NCBI GenBank assembly: GCA_965206025.1
Contig: CBDBIU010000005.1
Location: 62,001 to 126,000 of the forward strand
Length of the DNA stretch: 64,000 nucleotides
From: G963668345 sp965206025
Lineage (GTDB): Bacteria > Acidobacteriota > Terriglobia > Bryobacterales > UBA6623
Direction: 5' to 3'
Within the stretch, counting starts at the first letter, position 1, and the number at the start of each line of letters is the position of its first letter. Shown one piece after another: positions 34,771-43,504 of this stretch. The position numbers and the translations under genes are program-made. The notes beneath the pieces are model-generated. The model was not told the origin of the DNA and did not search any database. It saw nothing but the letters and a program-made list of their open reading frames with translations.

Positions 34771-34928
34771 GGATCGGGGCCGCTGCGAGGCAACTCGGGA
34801 GAAATGCCGTTCGACGAGCGTAACAGTAGCAGCCGGTTCCCGTGTCGCGCAAGCCTTCACCGAGCTGGAGCCGCCGAAGCAGGGAGACCGCGGACGCGAC
34901 ACATGGTTCTCCCGGAAACGATCCACTT

Positions 34929-34966
34929 TTGCCTGCGTAGTTCAATGTATATAATGAACATATACA
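34929..34966 (+). promoter_or_regulatory. Promoter and palindromic operator of the BrnT-type module
   Basis: TGTATAT (34946-34952) and ATATACA (34960-34966) form a perfect 7-bp inverted repeat with a 7-nt spacer. It overlaps TATAAT (34950-34955); a weak TTGCCT lies 15 nt upstream (34929-34934). The right arm touches the ATG at 34967, so the message is nearly leaderless. This is what an autoregulated toxin-antitoxin operator should look like. Confidence 0.65.
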
Positions 34967-35599
34967 ATGGAGGGAGATGAATCTGATGCGATCCTAGAGA
35001 ATCTCGCCGGCTGCACGGCTTTCGAATGGGATAGCGCGAACGCCGGAAAGATTTGGCGGAAACACGGTGTAACGCCGAACGAGTGTGAGCAAGTCTTCTT
35101 TCACCTGCCCCTCGTACTGGCCCACGACACGGGTCACTCGCGGGCCGAGCGCAGGTTTTATGGACTGGGCGTCACAGATGTCGGACGCTTGCTGTTTGTC
35201 GTATTCACCCAGCGGCAGGATCGGATCCGTGTGATCTCGGCGAGGGACATGAGTCGAAAGGATAAGGAAGGTCTACGAGTCATGGTGAAGAAAAGAGTGC
35301 CGAAACTTAAATCGGAACAGGCGGAACGCAAGTTTTGGGCCGGCAAGGACTCGTCTGAATACCTTGACTGGCGCAGGGCGAGACGAGTCGTTTTCCCTGA
35401 ACTCCGCCCCTCAGTAAAGACGATCTCCCTGCGAGTTCCCGAATCTATGCTGGAAGAGCTGAAACTGCTTGCCCATCGGAGAGATGTCCCGTACCAGTCG
35501 TTGATGAAGGTGTTCCTGGCCGAGCGAATCGAGCAGGAGCTTGATCGCCGCCGGCGCGGTCAAAAGGTTGCCGCACTAGGCAAGCCCGCTCGCGGTTAG
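34967..35599 (+). CDS. BrnT-type toxin fused in frame to a CopG/BrnA-type antitoxin
   Basis: 210 residues. Residues about 18-100 match BrnT ribonuclease toxins (FEWDSANAGKIWRKHGVT, EQVFFHLPLVLAHD, ERRFYGLGVTDVGRLLFVVF, IRVISARDMSRKDKE). Residues about 110-205 match the CopG-type antitoxins usually encoded just downstream (VPKLKSEQAERKFWAGKDSS, then FPELRPSVKTISLRVPESML, then DVPYQSLMKVFLAERIEQEL). No stop separates them. An internal ATG in RVMVKKRVPKL, about 11 nt after GGAAGG, could also yield free antitoxin. A palindromic operator precedes the gene. The TAG stop is the first three bases of a CTAG-type repeat end, so the last residues could be altered. Confidence 0.82.
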   Translation: MEGDESDAILENLAGCTAFEWDSANAGKIWRKHGVTPNECEQVFFHLPLVLAHDTGHSRAERRFYGLGVTDVGRLLFVVFTQRQDRIRVISARDMSRKDKEGLRVMVKKRVPKLKSEQAERKFWAGKDSSEYLDWRRARRVVFPELRPSVKTISLRVPESMLEELKLLAHRRDVPYQSLMKVFLAERIEQELDRRRRGQKVAALGKPARG

Positions 35600-35617
35600 C
35601 CCGCGTTTATCACCAGG
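35597..35617. repeat. CTAG-TIR family end at the stop codon of the toxin-antitoxin gene
   Basis: TAGCCCGCGTTTATCACCAGG resembles the family end TAGCCCGCTTTTCTCACCACG. The TAG is used as the stop codon. Confidence 0.55.
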
Positions 35618-35634
35618 CCCCGACAAAAGCGGGA

Positions 35635-36801
35635 TCAAGCGGTTTCTTCGCCCACTGGAGATCCCTCCGGGCGAGTCTCCAAGTAGCTCTCTCGGGCCAG
35701 GGCGATGAGGAACACCAGGATCGCCAGCGGAGGGACCGCCCCGTAAGGCTTGCCGAAAATAGCGATGAAATAGGGTATCGGAACAAGCAAGGCGAAGGCG
35801 GCGAAGCGCGAAAAAGAGCTCTTCGACACAAACATGACCAACCACAACGGTAAGAGGAGGAAAGATGCGTCGTATCGAAACACGTGCGGCGCGATCAACA
35901 GGGACCCCGCCAGCGCCGCTGCCAGTGACCGCCAGTAGGGTGCTTTCCGCACCGCCATGCCGGTCAGCGCGAGCGTCAAAACAACCAGTACGCCCGAAAA
36001 CAGGGGGGAGTCGATATTCAGGTTCTCTCCGATGGCATAGATGTTGATCATCAGCGCCGGCAGCGGCGAAAGCGCCTCGATGTCCTTGGCGGTCAGCAGT
36101 GCAACGTAGAGTTGCATTCCTTGGATGCCGCTCAGCAAGGCGCACAGCACGACTTCCACGATCGCGGCGACGCCAAAGCCGAACAGCATTCTGTTCTGTC
36201 TACGGAGGAGCATGGCCGGCGGCAGCAGAAGCAGCAGATGGAATTTTTGCAGAGCCAGCCCGAGGACGGCGCCGCTCCAGAAGGGTTTCCCTCGTTCGGC
36301 CAAAACGTAAGAGCCGATCAAAATCAGCAGCATCACCGAAGAATCCTGGCCGCTGGAAATCCCATGAGCAGTAGGGAAATAAAGGGCGCTGAAGACGAGC
36401 GCGTCGGAACCGAACTTCCGAGAGGCCCAGAGCCAGCATCCGACCAGCAACAAGGTTTGCAGCAACAGCCAGCACCAAAGGGCGGTCTCGTAGGGAATCA
36501 GCGACAGCGGAGCCAATAAAGCCGCGTAAAACGCCGGTCGCACGAAGGGAATCAGCTTCGCCGTCTCGGGGAGGAGTTCTTTCTCTCTGCTGAGCTGGAC
36601 TTGCTGGTCGTGGAGTTCCGCGAAACGGCCTTCCCGAGCCAGCGACGAAGCCGTGTAAATGTTCAGAAAGTCGTGCTGGCGCGCCCGATAGACGTCCATC
36701 GCTCCCTGGACAGCCCAGAAAACAATAAGCACGCTAACGAAAACCAGCGTCTCGATGGGGATGCAGCGAGTCGCCGGTCCAGTAGACGGTTCGTTCGGCA
36801 C
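35635..36801 (-). CDS. GT87/DUF2029-like integral membrane glycosyltransferase
   Basis: A 388-residue protein with about ten hydrophobic helices. The first loop has the acidic DVYRARQHDFLNIYTASSLA, and the pattern VRPAFYAALLAPLSLIPYET with GISSGQDSSVMLLILIGSYV and LQKFHLLLLLPPAML is characteristic of polyprenyl-phosphate-dependent mannosyltransferase-like (DUF2029) proteins. It may transfer a sugar to a lipid or envelope polymer; acceptor unknown. Full length. It converges with the toxin-antitoxin gene and is otherwise alone. Confidence 0.75.
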   Translation of the reverse strand: MPNEPSTGPATRCIPIETLVFVSVLIVFWAVQGAMDVYRARQHDFLNIYTASSLAREGRFAELHDQQVQLSREKELLPETAKLIPFVRPAFYAALLAPLSLIPYETALWCWLLLQTLLLVGCWLWASRKFGSDALVFSALYFPTAHGISSGQDSSVMLLILIGSYVLAERGKPFWSGAVLGLALQKFHLLLLLPPAMLLRRQNRMLFGFGVAAIVEVVLCALLSGIQGMQLYVALLTAKDIEALSPLPALMINIYAIGENLNIDSPLFSGVLVVLTLALTGMAVRKAPYWRSLAAALAGSLLIAPHVFRYDASFLLLPLWLVMFVSKSSFSRFAAFALLVPIPYFIAIFGKPYGAVPPLAILVFLIALARESYLETRPEGSPVGEETA

Positions 36802-37067
36802 GTCCCCCCTAGGCTAGCAGGGCCCGACTCCGTCTCGGTCCCGGAGTCGGCCAACCCGGATTCCCGTGCAAGGCGTGGTGAAAATCACGGCCGTGCGTCT
36901 TGTCGGGGGCCAGCGGTGCACCAGCCGGCGGGGGGTCCATTCGGTATCATTAGAAGGGGTATTTGCTTCGAAAGGGTGTTTGCTTCCCCCTTGTGTCGCG
37001 CGTGAGACGCAATCACCATGGGTCGAAAGACCTGACGCAACACTCTAGGTTTTAAGGGAGGGGCGCT

Positions 37068-37607
37068 ATGTACTCCACCGACGTAGATTCACCGGCGGGC
37101 CGCATACACTTGTTGGCGACCGAACGCGGTCTTGCCGCGCTCTACTTCGATCGCCAAAAGGAAGAAATGGAGCGCCGCTTTCCGTTGGAAACGAGAAAGC
37201 CGGGCCGCGGCAACCTTTGGCTGTTGCGCGCCGAAGCTTTCACGTATTGCTACTTTGCCGGCGACCTGGATTTCTCCCCCGAGATTCCGTTTGATTCGCC
37301 CGCGACGGCCTTCCAACATTCCGTTTGGGAGACCCTCGAGACGATTCCTCCGGCTTCGACGCTGAGCTACGCCGAGGTAGCGGCGCGGGTCGGCAACCCG
37401 CGTGCGTCTCGCGCCGTTGGCGCGGCGGTGGGTCAGAACCCGCTGGCTTTGGTCATCCCTTGTCATCGAGTGGTCGGGGCGGCGGGAGAGCTAACCGGCT
37501 ACGCCGGCGGCCTTAGGGTCAAGCGATTCCTTCTCGATCACGAGAAGAAGCATGTTCACGGGGACTCGGTAAGAACTTTGGCGGTCGCCGAGACTGTGTC
37601 ACGCTAG
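37068..37607 (+). CDS. ogt: Methylated-DNA-[protein]-cysteine S-methyltransferase
   Basis: A 179-residue DNA-repair protein that removes alkyl groups from O6-alkylguanine by suicidal transfer to Cys132 in the PCHRV motif. The C-terminal domain shows FQHSVWETLETIPPASTLSY, ARVGNPRASRAVGAAVGQNP, then GYAGGLRVKRFLLDHE. The N-terminal domain is short and variable, as in Ogt. The start ATG at 37068 has AGGGAGG 7 nt upstream. Monocistronic by position. Confidence 0.95.
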   Translation: MYSTDVDSPAGRIHLLATERGLAALYFDRQKEEMERRFPLETRKPGRGNLWLLRAEAFTYCYFAGDLDFSPEIPFDSPATAFQHSVWETLETIPPASTLSYAEVAARVGNPRASRAVGAAVGQNPLALVIPCHRVVGAAGELTGYAGGLRVKRFLLDHEKKHVHGDSVRTLAVAETVSR

Positions 37608-37779
37608 CGTTTGGAATAAGCCGCGTTGGGTCCAAGCTGGAGTCAAGACATCTGTTCACACTGCTGAAAACCGCCCCGCCAAGTGGCCAAGAACACCCCG
37701 GGGTACGACACCTTGCCTAAGTCCGCGCCAGAAAAGCCGGCTGGATTGACTTCAACGCGCGGGAAATCGAGGAGCGCCG

Positions 37780-39230
37780 ATGGATCGTAAGACCACGGCG
37801 TTCGTAATATGGCTGCTTGTCTGCTGTGTCTTGTCATCATGCGGTCGGGATAGTCTCCCGGAGCGCGATTTCGAACGAGTCGCCCATCCCGGCCCGACCG
37901 CGGCGCCGTTGCTGGTCATCGGCGTCGACGGGCTCGAGTGGAGCGTGATTCTTGCCATGCTCCGAGACGGGTCTCTTCCCCACCTGGATCGGCTTATGCG
38001 GCAGGGCGTCTATGGGCGGTTGAACACGTTGCGAAACCCAAAATCGCCCATTGTCTGGACCTCGGTGGCAACGGGGAAAATCCCCGCCAAACATGGCATC
38101 GTCGCCTTCACTCGCTGGGACGATGAAGGTAAGCGGAAGCTCTACAACAACGGGGACCGCAAGACCAAAGCATTGTGGAACATCCTTTCCGATTACGGCA
38201 AGCGCGTGGCTGTGATCGGTTGGTGGATGACGTATCCGGTCGAAGAGATCAACGGAATCATGGTTGCGCAAACTAACACGTTAGGGGGAGTGCCTATCAA
38301 GGGGAGACTGATCGAAGGCTTGCCGGGACAGGTCTGGCCGGCGGTCGAGCAAAGCGAGATGATGGCCCTGCTCAAACGGTCGCACGAGGGGTTGCCCGAC
38401 CTCACCAATGAGATCTTTGGCCCTTTCCCCTACCCGCTGACGAAAATGAGCAAACGCCTCTGGGCGGACTGCCAATGGTCGTTTCGGGCCGACGCAACCT
38501 ATTTGAGCATCGCCCAAAGCCTGCTCAAAAGCGAAAAGCCATTTGATTTGATGATGGTCTATCTTGGTGGACCGGACGTGGTGGGCCACCGCTTCTGGCG
38601 TTACATGCGGCCGGAACTATACGATCATCCGCCGTCACGGACCGCTTCTGGCGTTACATGCGGCCGGAACTATACGATCATCCGCCGTCACGGAAAGAGA
38701 TCGAAAACCTTGCCGACGTCATCACCGACTACTATGCCTACATTGACCGTTCGGTGGGAGCGTTAACAGAGGCTCTCGGGCCTGATGGATCGGTGATAAT
38801 CATTTCCGACCATGGGATGCAAGCTCGAGGTCTCAAGTTGGATGCGACCAAAGCTTCCAAGCTGCGATTTTCCGGAGACCACGTCGGATCGTCTCCGGGC
38901 GTGATCATGGCGGCCGGTTCGAGGATTCGTCACACTCCGGGGCGCGAGACGCGCGGGGACCTGAGGCGGGACGATCTGCGCCCCCTTGGGTCGATATACG
39001 ACATCGCCCCAACCATCCTGACCTGGATGCGGATTCCCCTGGGCCGCGACATGGATGGCCGCCCCCTGGTTCGGCTGGCGGCTGAGGATTTTGACATTTC
39101 GAATCAGCCGCGGGCTGTCTCGACCCACGACACGCGCGCCTTTTTGGCCTCTCGACCAACGCTCAGAATGGATGCCGCCTCCCATAGCGAGCGCCTGGAG
39201 CAACTCCGCAGTCTCGGCTATATCAACTAG
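37780..39230 (+). pseudogene. Alkaline-phosphatase-like phosphodiesterase lipoprotein, frameshifted by a 53-bp tandem duplication
   Basis: The first part (37780 to about 38640) encodes a lipoprotein (lipobox LSSC) of the type I phosphodiesterase/nucleotide pyrophosphatase family: LVIGVDGLEWSVI with a metal Asp, KSPIVWTSVATGKIPAKHGI with the nucleophile Thr or Ser, and YLGGPDVVGHRFW. The second part, in another frame (about 38658-39230), continues with YIDRSVGALTEALG, VIIISDHGMQ, GDHVGSSPGVIMAAG and IAPTILTWMRIPLGRDMDGR. A 53-bp unit at 38588-38640 is exactly repeated at 38641-38693. Removing one copy restores one 465-codon frame. The hydrolase would act at the cell surface on phosphodiesters or phosphonates. 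As it stands, translation ends near 38766. The final TAG abuts a CTAG-type repeat end. Confidence 0.88.
38588..38693. repeat. Perfect 53-bp tandem duplication
   Basis: The unit starting ACCGCTTCTGGCGTTACATG and ending GCCGTCACGG is present twice without mismatch. 53 is not a multiple of three, so the frame changes. A fresh duplication or an assembly artefact would both look like this. Confidence 0.95.
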
Positions 39231-39247
39231 CCTGCTTTTCTCCACGA
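39227..39247. repeat. CTAG-TIR family end at the phosphodiesterase stop
   Basis: CTAGCCTGCTTTTCTCCACGA resembles the family end CTAGCCCGCTTTTCTCACCAC. The TAG is the stop codon of the phosphodiesterase. Confidence 0.6.
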
Positions 39248-39346
39248 CAACTGTAGGGGCACGCCGGCTTACAGAGGGGTTCTTTCCGAAGCACTCCCGC
39301 GCTTGCCTGCTAAACTGATTCCTCTCTACCACCGAGTAGATCATCA

Positions 39347-41401
39347 ATGTCCTCCGATCCGCGTCCCAACCCCTTGCTCCGGTTTGAATTCGAGATTCCC
39401 TTCGACCGGATCAAGGCCGAGCAGGTCGAGCCTGCCATCAACGAACTGCTTAGCCATGCCCAGGAGCAAGTCGATCGACTGGCGGCGGAAAAAAAGGAGC
39501 GCACTTTCGAGAACACCCTACTCGCTCTGGAGGCTGTCACGGAGCGCCTGGAACATGCCATGGGCATCGTCGGCCACCTGGAGTCGGTTGCCACCTATCC
39601 CGAACTCCGCATCGCCTACAACGCCGTGCAGCCCCGAGTCAGCGAATTCTACTCGAGCATCCCTCTGAATGAGAATCTGTGGCGCCGGCTGAAAAGATAT
39701 GCGGAAACCCCCGAAGCGACCGAACTTGGCGGAACTCGCGCCCGGTTTCTCAAGAAAACTCTGGACTCGTTCCGCCGAAACGGAGCCGATCTCGAAGCTG
39801 CCGGCAAAGCGCGTCTGACGGAGATCAGCGTCGAACTGACCAAACTCACCACCAAGTTCTCCGAGAACGTTCTCGACGCCACGAATGTTTTCGAGTTGCT
39901 GATCGAAGACGAACCCGGACTCGCCGGGCTGCCGCCCAGCGCCGTCGCGGCCGCGCGGCAAAGCGCGCGGGAAAAAGACGCCCAAGGCTGGCGCTTCACC
40001 TTGAAAGAGCCTAGCTACGTCGCTCTGATGACGTACCTCGACGACCCGGCAACCCGGGAGCGCGTGTATCGCGCGTTCAACGCCCGGGCCGGCGGCGGGC
40101 CGTTCGATAACCGCCCCGTCATCGCCCAGGTCCTAGCTCTACGAAGGGAAAAAGCGCGGTTGCTCGGCTACGACAATTTCGCGGACCTGGTGCTCGAGGA
40201 ACGCATGGCGAAACGGGGCGGGGCCGCTCAAGATTTTGTTCGCTCTCTAACAAAGAGAACACGGGCGGCGTTCCAAAAGGAAAGCGACGAACTCCAGGAT
40301 TTTCGCCGCGCCCTTGAAGGCAAAGACGCACCCGCTCTCCAGGCCTGGGACCTCGGTTACTACGCCGAAAAACTCCGCCGGAGCGAGTACGAATTCGACG
40401 AAGAGGAGCTGCGCCCTTACTTCCCCTTTGAGAGCGTTCTCGAAGGCCTCTTCGGCTTGGCCCAACGCCTTTACGGGATCACGGTGAAACAGCGCGCGGG
40501 CGTTCCCGTCTGGGACCCCGCTGTTACTTACTACCGTGTCCACGACGAGGACGGCGCTTGGCTCGGCGCGTTCTACGCCGATTTCTTTCCCCGGGAAAAC
40601 AAGCGCGGCGGTGCCTGGATGGACTCCCTCATTACCGGTGCCGCCCGGGAGGGCGGCTCCCGGCCTCACCTTGGCGTCATTTGCGGTAATATCACTCCCC
40701 CGGTGGGTGAGAAGCCGGCTCTGCTGACCCACCGCGAGGTCGAGACGCTCTTTCACGAGTTCGGGCATCTGCTCCACCATTTGCTGAGCCGCGTGGAAAT
40801 CCGCAGCTTGGCCGGCACCAACGTCGCCTGGGACTTTGTCGAGCTTCCCTCGCAGATCATGGAGAATTGGTGCTGGGAGCGGGGGGCGCTCGATCTCTTC
40901 GCGCGGCACTATCAGACGGGCGAAACAATTCCCCAAGAGCTTTTCGCAAAGCTGAAGAGAACACGCAATTTCCGAGCCGCCGGCTCACAGATGCGGCAGC
41001 TCGGTTTCGGCGCTCTCGACCTAGCTCTGCACATCGACTACAGTCGGGAATCGGACGGGGACGTCATGCCCTATGCCTTCGATCTGCTGCAGTCGTTTTC
41101 ACCCGTGAAGCTGCCCTCCGGCCACGCCATGATCGCCGGCTTTAGCCACCTGTTCGCCGACCCGGTGGGGTACGGAGCAGGCTACTATTCCTATAAATGG
41201 TCGGAAGTGCTCGACGCCGACGCTTTCACGCGCTTCGCCAAGGAGGGAATCTTTAGCCCCAAGGTGGGACAAGAATTCCGAGAGCGAATCCTCTCGAAGG
41301 GCGACAGCGAAGATCCTGCCCAACTATTTCGCGGCTTCATGGGGAGGGGTCCTGATTCCCAAGCCTTGATGAGACGTCTAGGGTTGGCGGATAGGACGTA
41401 G
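39347..41401 (+). CDS. prlC: M3-family oligopeptidase (oligopeptidase A type)
   Basis: A 684-residue cytosolic zinc metallopeptidase that degrades short peptides, including signal-peptide remnants. The zinc-binding HEFGH lies at 470-474 with the third ligand Glu499 in DFVELPSQ. Substrate-site motifs GYYSYKWSEVLDAD and the LARR-like end (FMGRGPDSQALMRRLGL) are present, and length is usual for the family. The N-terminal helical region (about 1-230) is intact. The start ATG at 39347 lacks a strong ribosome-binding site. Confidence 0.94.
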   Translation: MSSDPRPNPLLRFEFEIPFDRIKAEQVEPAINELLSHAQEQVDRLAAEKKERTFENTLLALEAVTERLEHAMGIVGHLESVATYPELRIAYNAVQPRVSEFYSSIPLNENLWRRLKRYAETPEATELGGTRARFLKKTLDSFRRNGADLEAAGKARLTEISVELTKLTTKFSENVLDATNVFELLIEDEPGLAGLPPSAVAAARQSAREKDAQGWRFTLKEPSYVALMTYLDDPATRERVYRAFNARAGGGPFDNRPVIAQVLALRREKARLLGYDNFADLVLEERMAKRGGAAQDFVRSLTKRTRAAFQKESDELQDFRRALEGKDAPALQAWDLGYYAEKLRRSEYEFDEEELRPYFPFESVLEGLFGLAQRLYGITVKQRAGVPVWDPAVTYYRVHDEDGAWLGAFYADFFPRENKRGGAWMDSLITGAAREGGSRPHLGVICGNITPPVGEKPALLTHREVETLFHEFGHLLHHLLSRVEIRSLAGTNVAWDFVELPSQIMENWCWERGALDLFARHYQTGETIPQELFAKLKRTRNFRAAGSQMRQLGFGALDLALHIDYSRESDGDVMPYAFDLLQSFSPVKLPSGHAMIAGFSHLFADPVGYGAGYYSYKWSEVLDADAFTRFAKEGIFSPKVGQEFRERILSKGDSEDPAQLFRGFMGRGPDSQALMRRLGLADRT

Positions 41402-41486
41402 GCGATCCCCCGACAAGCCGAAAAGCTCGCGCGGACTGCCCGCCGGATCGACCTTTGACGCCACGCCGGTCGACCTGGTAAGACTT

Positions 41487-42242
41487 ATGGGTTCTCGCCG
41501 ACGCGGGGAAAGGCCTTCCGTGAAGCTCTCCGTCATCATGCCGGTGTACAACGAGGCTACGACCATCGCCGAGATCGTGAGGCGCGTTCAGGAGGTCGAT
41601 ATCGACAAAGAAATCATCGTCGTCGATGACGGTTCGACGGATGGGACACGCGACGTTCTCGGCGATATCGAAGGTGAACACTCGAACCTCACCGCCCTCT
41701 ACCACGACCGAAACATGGGCAAGGGACGAGCGTTGCGAACGGGATTCGTCGCTGCCCAGGGCGATTACGTGCTTATCCAGGACGCCGATCTCGAGTACGA
41801 CCCCGAGGATTACGCGAAGCTGCTCCACCCGTTGGAGCACGGGAAAGCCGACGCCGTCTACGGGTCACGCTTTATCACGACGCAGGAGCACCGCGTGCTC
41901 TATTTTTGGCACTCACTGGGAAACCGGTTTTTGACGCTTCTGTCGAACATGATGACCGACCTCAACCTGACCGACATGGAAACCTGCTACAAAGTTCTGC
42001 GCCGCGAGCTGATCCAGGCGATTCCCCTTGAAGAAGACCGCTTCGGATTCGAGCCCGAGATCACCTGCAAGCTGGCCATAGCGAAGGCGCGCATCTATGA
42101 AGTCGGCATCGCCTACCACGGACGCACCTATGAGGAGGGCAAAAAGATTAGCGCCAAGGACGGATTCCGCGCCCTGTGGTGCATTCTGAAATACCGCTTG
42201 AAACCGCTCAAGCTCGGACCCTCCTGGAAGCGAGCTACATAG
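41487..42242 (+). CDS. GT2 glycosyltransferase, dolichol-phosphate-mannose-synthase-like
   Basis: A 251-residue GT-A glycosyltransferase with LSVIMPVYNEATTIAEIVRR, the nucleotide-site IIVVDDGSTDGT, the metal-site DADLEYDPEDYAKLL, and the acceptor-side GSRFITTQEHRVLYFW and GFEPEITCKLA. It lacks the C-terminal transmembrane pair of ArnC-like enzymes, so it is probably a soluble or peripheral polyprenyl-phosphate glycosyltransferase. It could feed lipid-linked sugar to the GT87-like protein encoded at 35635; that link is inference. The ATG at 41487 is used; a GTG at 41520 directly before KLSVIMP is an alternative. Confidence 0.9.
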   Translation: MGSRRRGERPSVKLSVIMPVYNEATTIAEIVRRVQEVDIDKEIIVVDDGSTDGTRDVLGDIEGEHSNLTALYHDRNMGKGRALRTGFVAAQGDYVLIQDADLEYDPEDYAKLLHPLEHGKADAVYGSRFITTQEHRVLYFWHSLGNRFLTLLSNMMTDLNLTDMETCYKVLRRELIQAIPLEEDRFGFEPEITCKLAIAKARIYEVGIAYHGRTYEEGKKISAKDGFRALWCILKYRLKPLKLGPSWKRAT

Positions 42243-42671
42243 AAACCTCATGTTCCGGATACATCGTGCGCCCGCGGGCTAACGCCCACGGCTCTGTTTT
42301 CGGGGTTCCAACACAGGATCGTCGCGTAAATTGGACCCGCGGTGGCGCCGGAAGACATTCCCTTCGCCGCTAACCCGGGACGCGCGTGAGCCCGGCAGCC
42401 CGGGGCCAGGGGCGATTCCACTCAAATCGTGGCGAATAAGTCAGTTAGCTATCACTGACGGAAATTATCAGATCGCGGTGCGCTCGCCGCTTCGACAGAA
42501 ATCTCAACCGATTCGCGGTCCAATTGCCTGCCGGCTGCGTCATACTAAGAGGCAATGGGCGGCAGGTCCCGAGAAGTTTCCCGCATGGAAAGTTGGCCCT
42601 CGGTTTTCACCTAGCGCCCGACCCTAAGGCAAGATACTGAAAAGAATATAGTTGCCATCAAAACAAAAATT
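42243..42671. other. 429-nt gene-free region upstream of the transglycosylase
   Basis: No open frame of interest. The last 60 nt are AT-rich and include TTGCCA (42652-42657) with GATATT (42674-42679) 16 nt further, a weak sigma-70-like promoter for the lytic transglycosylase. The middle (42420-42470) is AT-richer but not recognisable. Confidence 0.4.
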
Positions 42672-42679
42672 GTGATATT
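42652..42679 (+). promoter_or_regulatory. Possible promoter of the transglycosylase/amidase unit
   Basis: TTGCCA and GATATT are 16 nt apart in an AT-rich stretch. The GATATT overlaps the most upstream start codon (GTG 42672), so if this promoter is used, translation must begin at the GTG at 42690. Confidence 0.3.
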
Positions 42680-43493
42680 GTTTTCACAGGTGAAAAGGCC
42701 GGTTGCCCTGGCGTCAGTCTGGTTCCTTGTAGCGATTACTCAGTGGGAGCCGAGGGCAGTAGCTGGCAGTCGCATCGCGAGCGAGGTTGACCAACGCGAG
42801 ACGGTCGCTGTCGAACGAGGGGATCGTCCTTCGCGAGTTGCGGTGCGGCATTACGATGTTCGGGAGGACGCGAAGACAGGCCGCTTGAAGCGCGTGCTTG
42901 TCAGAGGTGTCAACTCCTCTCGGATGGCGACTGGTCACGTTGCGCCGAAGAACGAAGTTGTCCAAGGATCTAAAGGCCGACCCTCCGCCAAGACATCGGA
43001 GGGCCAGGTCAGTGTTGATGAACTGGTGCAAAAGGCCGGTCGCCGGTATGGTGTTGATCCGAAACTGATTCACGCCGTCATTCGACAGGAAAGCAATTAC
43101 AATCCGTTCGCAATCTCCCGAAAGGGAGCGCGTGGGTTGATGCAGTTGATTCCTGAGACGGCTGATCGTTTTGGGGTAAGTGACATTTTCGATCCCGCCG
43201 AAAATGTCGCCGGGGGCGTTAAGTACCTCCGGCACCTACTGGACCGTTATGACGGCGATCCACGGCTCACCTTAGCGGCTTACAACGCCGGGGAAGCAGC
43301 CGTGGAGCGAGCTCAGGGAATTCCTCCCTATCCAGAGACGGAGGATTACGTGAGCCGCGTCAGCCGATTCTATGCGGCCAGTGGTCGTTCCGCTTCGAGC
43401 GGACAGGCCGAGGACGATGCGAGCGAGGCGATCCGCCCACGGATCGTAGTCTACGTCGAGCGCAACGGCCTGATCCGTTTCGAGACGGAATAG
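42672..43493 (+). CDS. Lytic transglycosylase (SLT/LysM-less, exported)
   Basis: 273 residues with a signal peptide (PVALASVWFLVAITQW, ending near AVA) and a C-terminal SLT domain (about 120-235). The catalytic Glu140 lies in VIRQESNYNP. The motifs GARGLMQLIPETADRFGV, NVAGGVKYLRHLLDRYDGD and TLAAYNAGEAAVE are all typical of family-1 lytic transglycosylases that cleave peptidoglycan glycan strands, releasing 1,6-anhydro-muropeptides. It lies 11 nt upstream of an AMIN amidase; the two wall hydrolases probably work together. Start is GTG at 42672 or, as likely, GTG at 42690. Confidence 0.92.
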   Translation: MILFSQVKRPVALASVWFLVAITQWEPRAVAGSRIASEVDQRETVAVERGDRPSRVAVRHYDVREDAKTGRLKRVLVRGVNSSRMATGHVAPKNEVVQGSKGRPSAKTSEGQVSVDELVQKAGRRYGVDPKLIHAVIRQESNYNPFAISRKGARGLMQLIPETADRFGVSDIFDPAENVAGGVKYLRHLLDRYDGDPRLTLAAYNAGEAAVERAQGIPPYPETEDYVSRVSRFYAASGRSASSGQAEDDASEAIRPRIVVYVERNGLIRFETE

Positions 43494-43504
43494 AAGTAAG
43501 GGTT

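Noticed and set aside
42330..42630. 98-codon plus-strand frame upstream of the transglycosylase
   Set aside because: No recognisable domain and mixed composition; it looks like intergenic DNA ending in a promoter-like AT-rich stretch.
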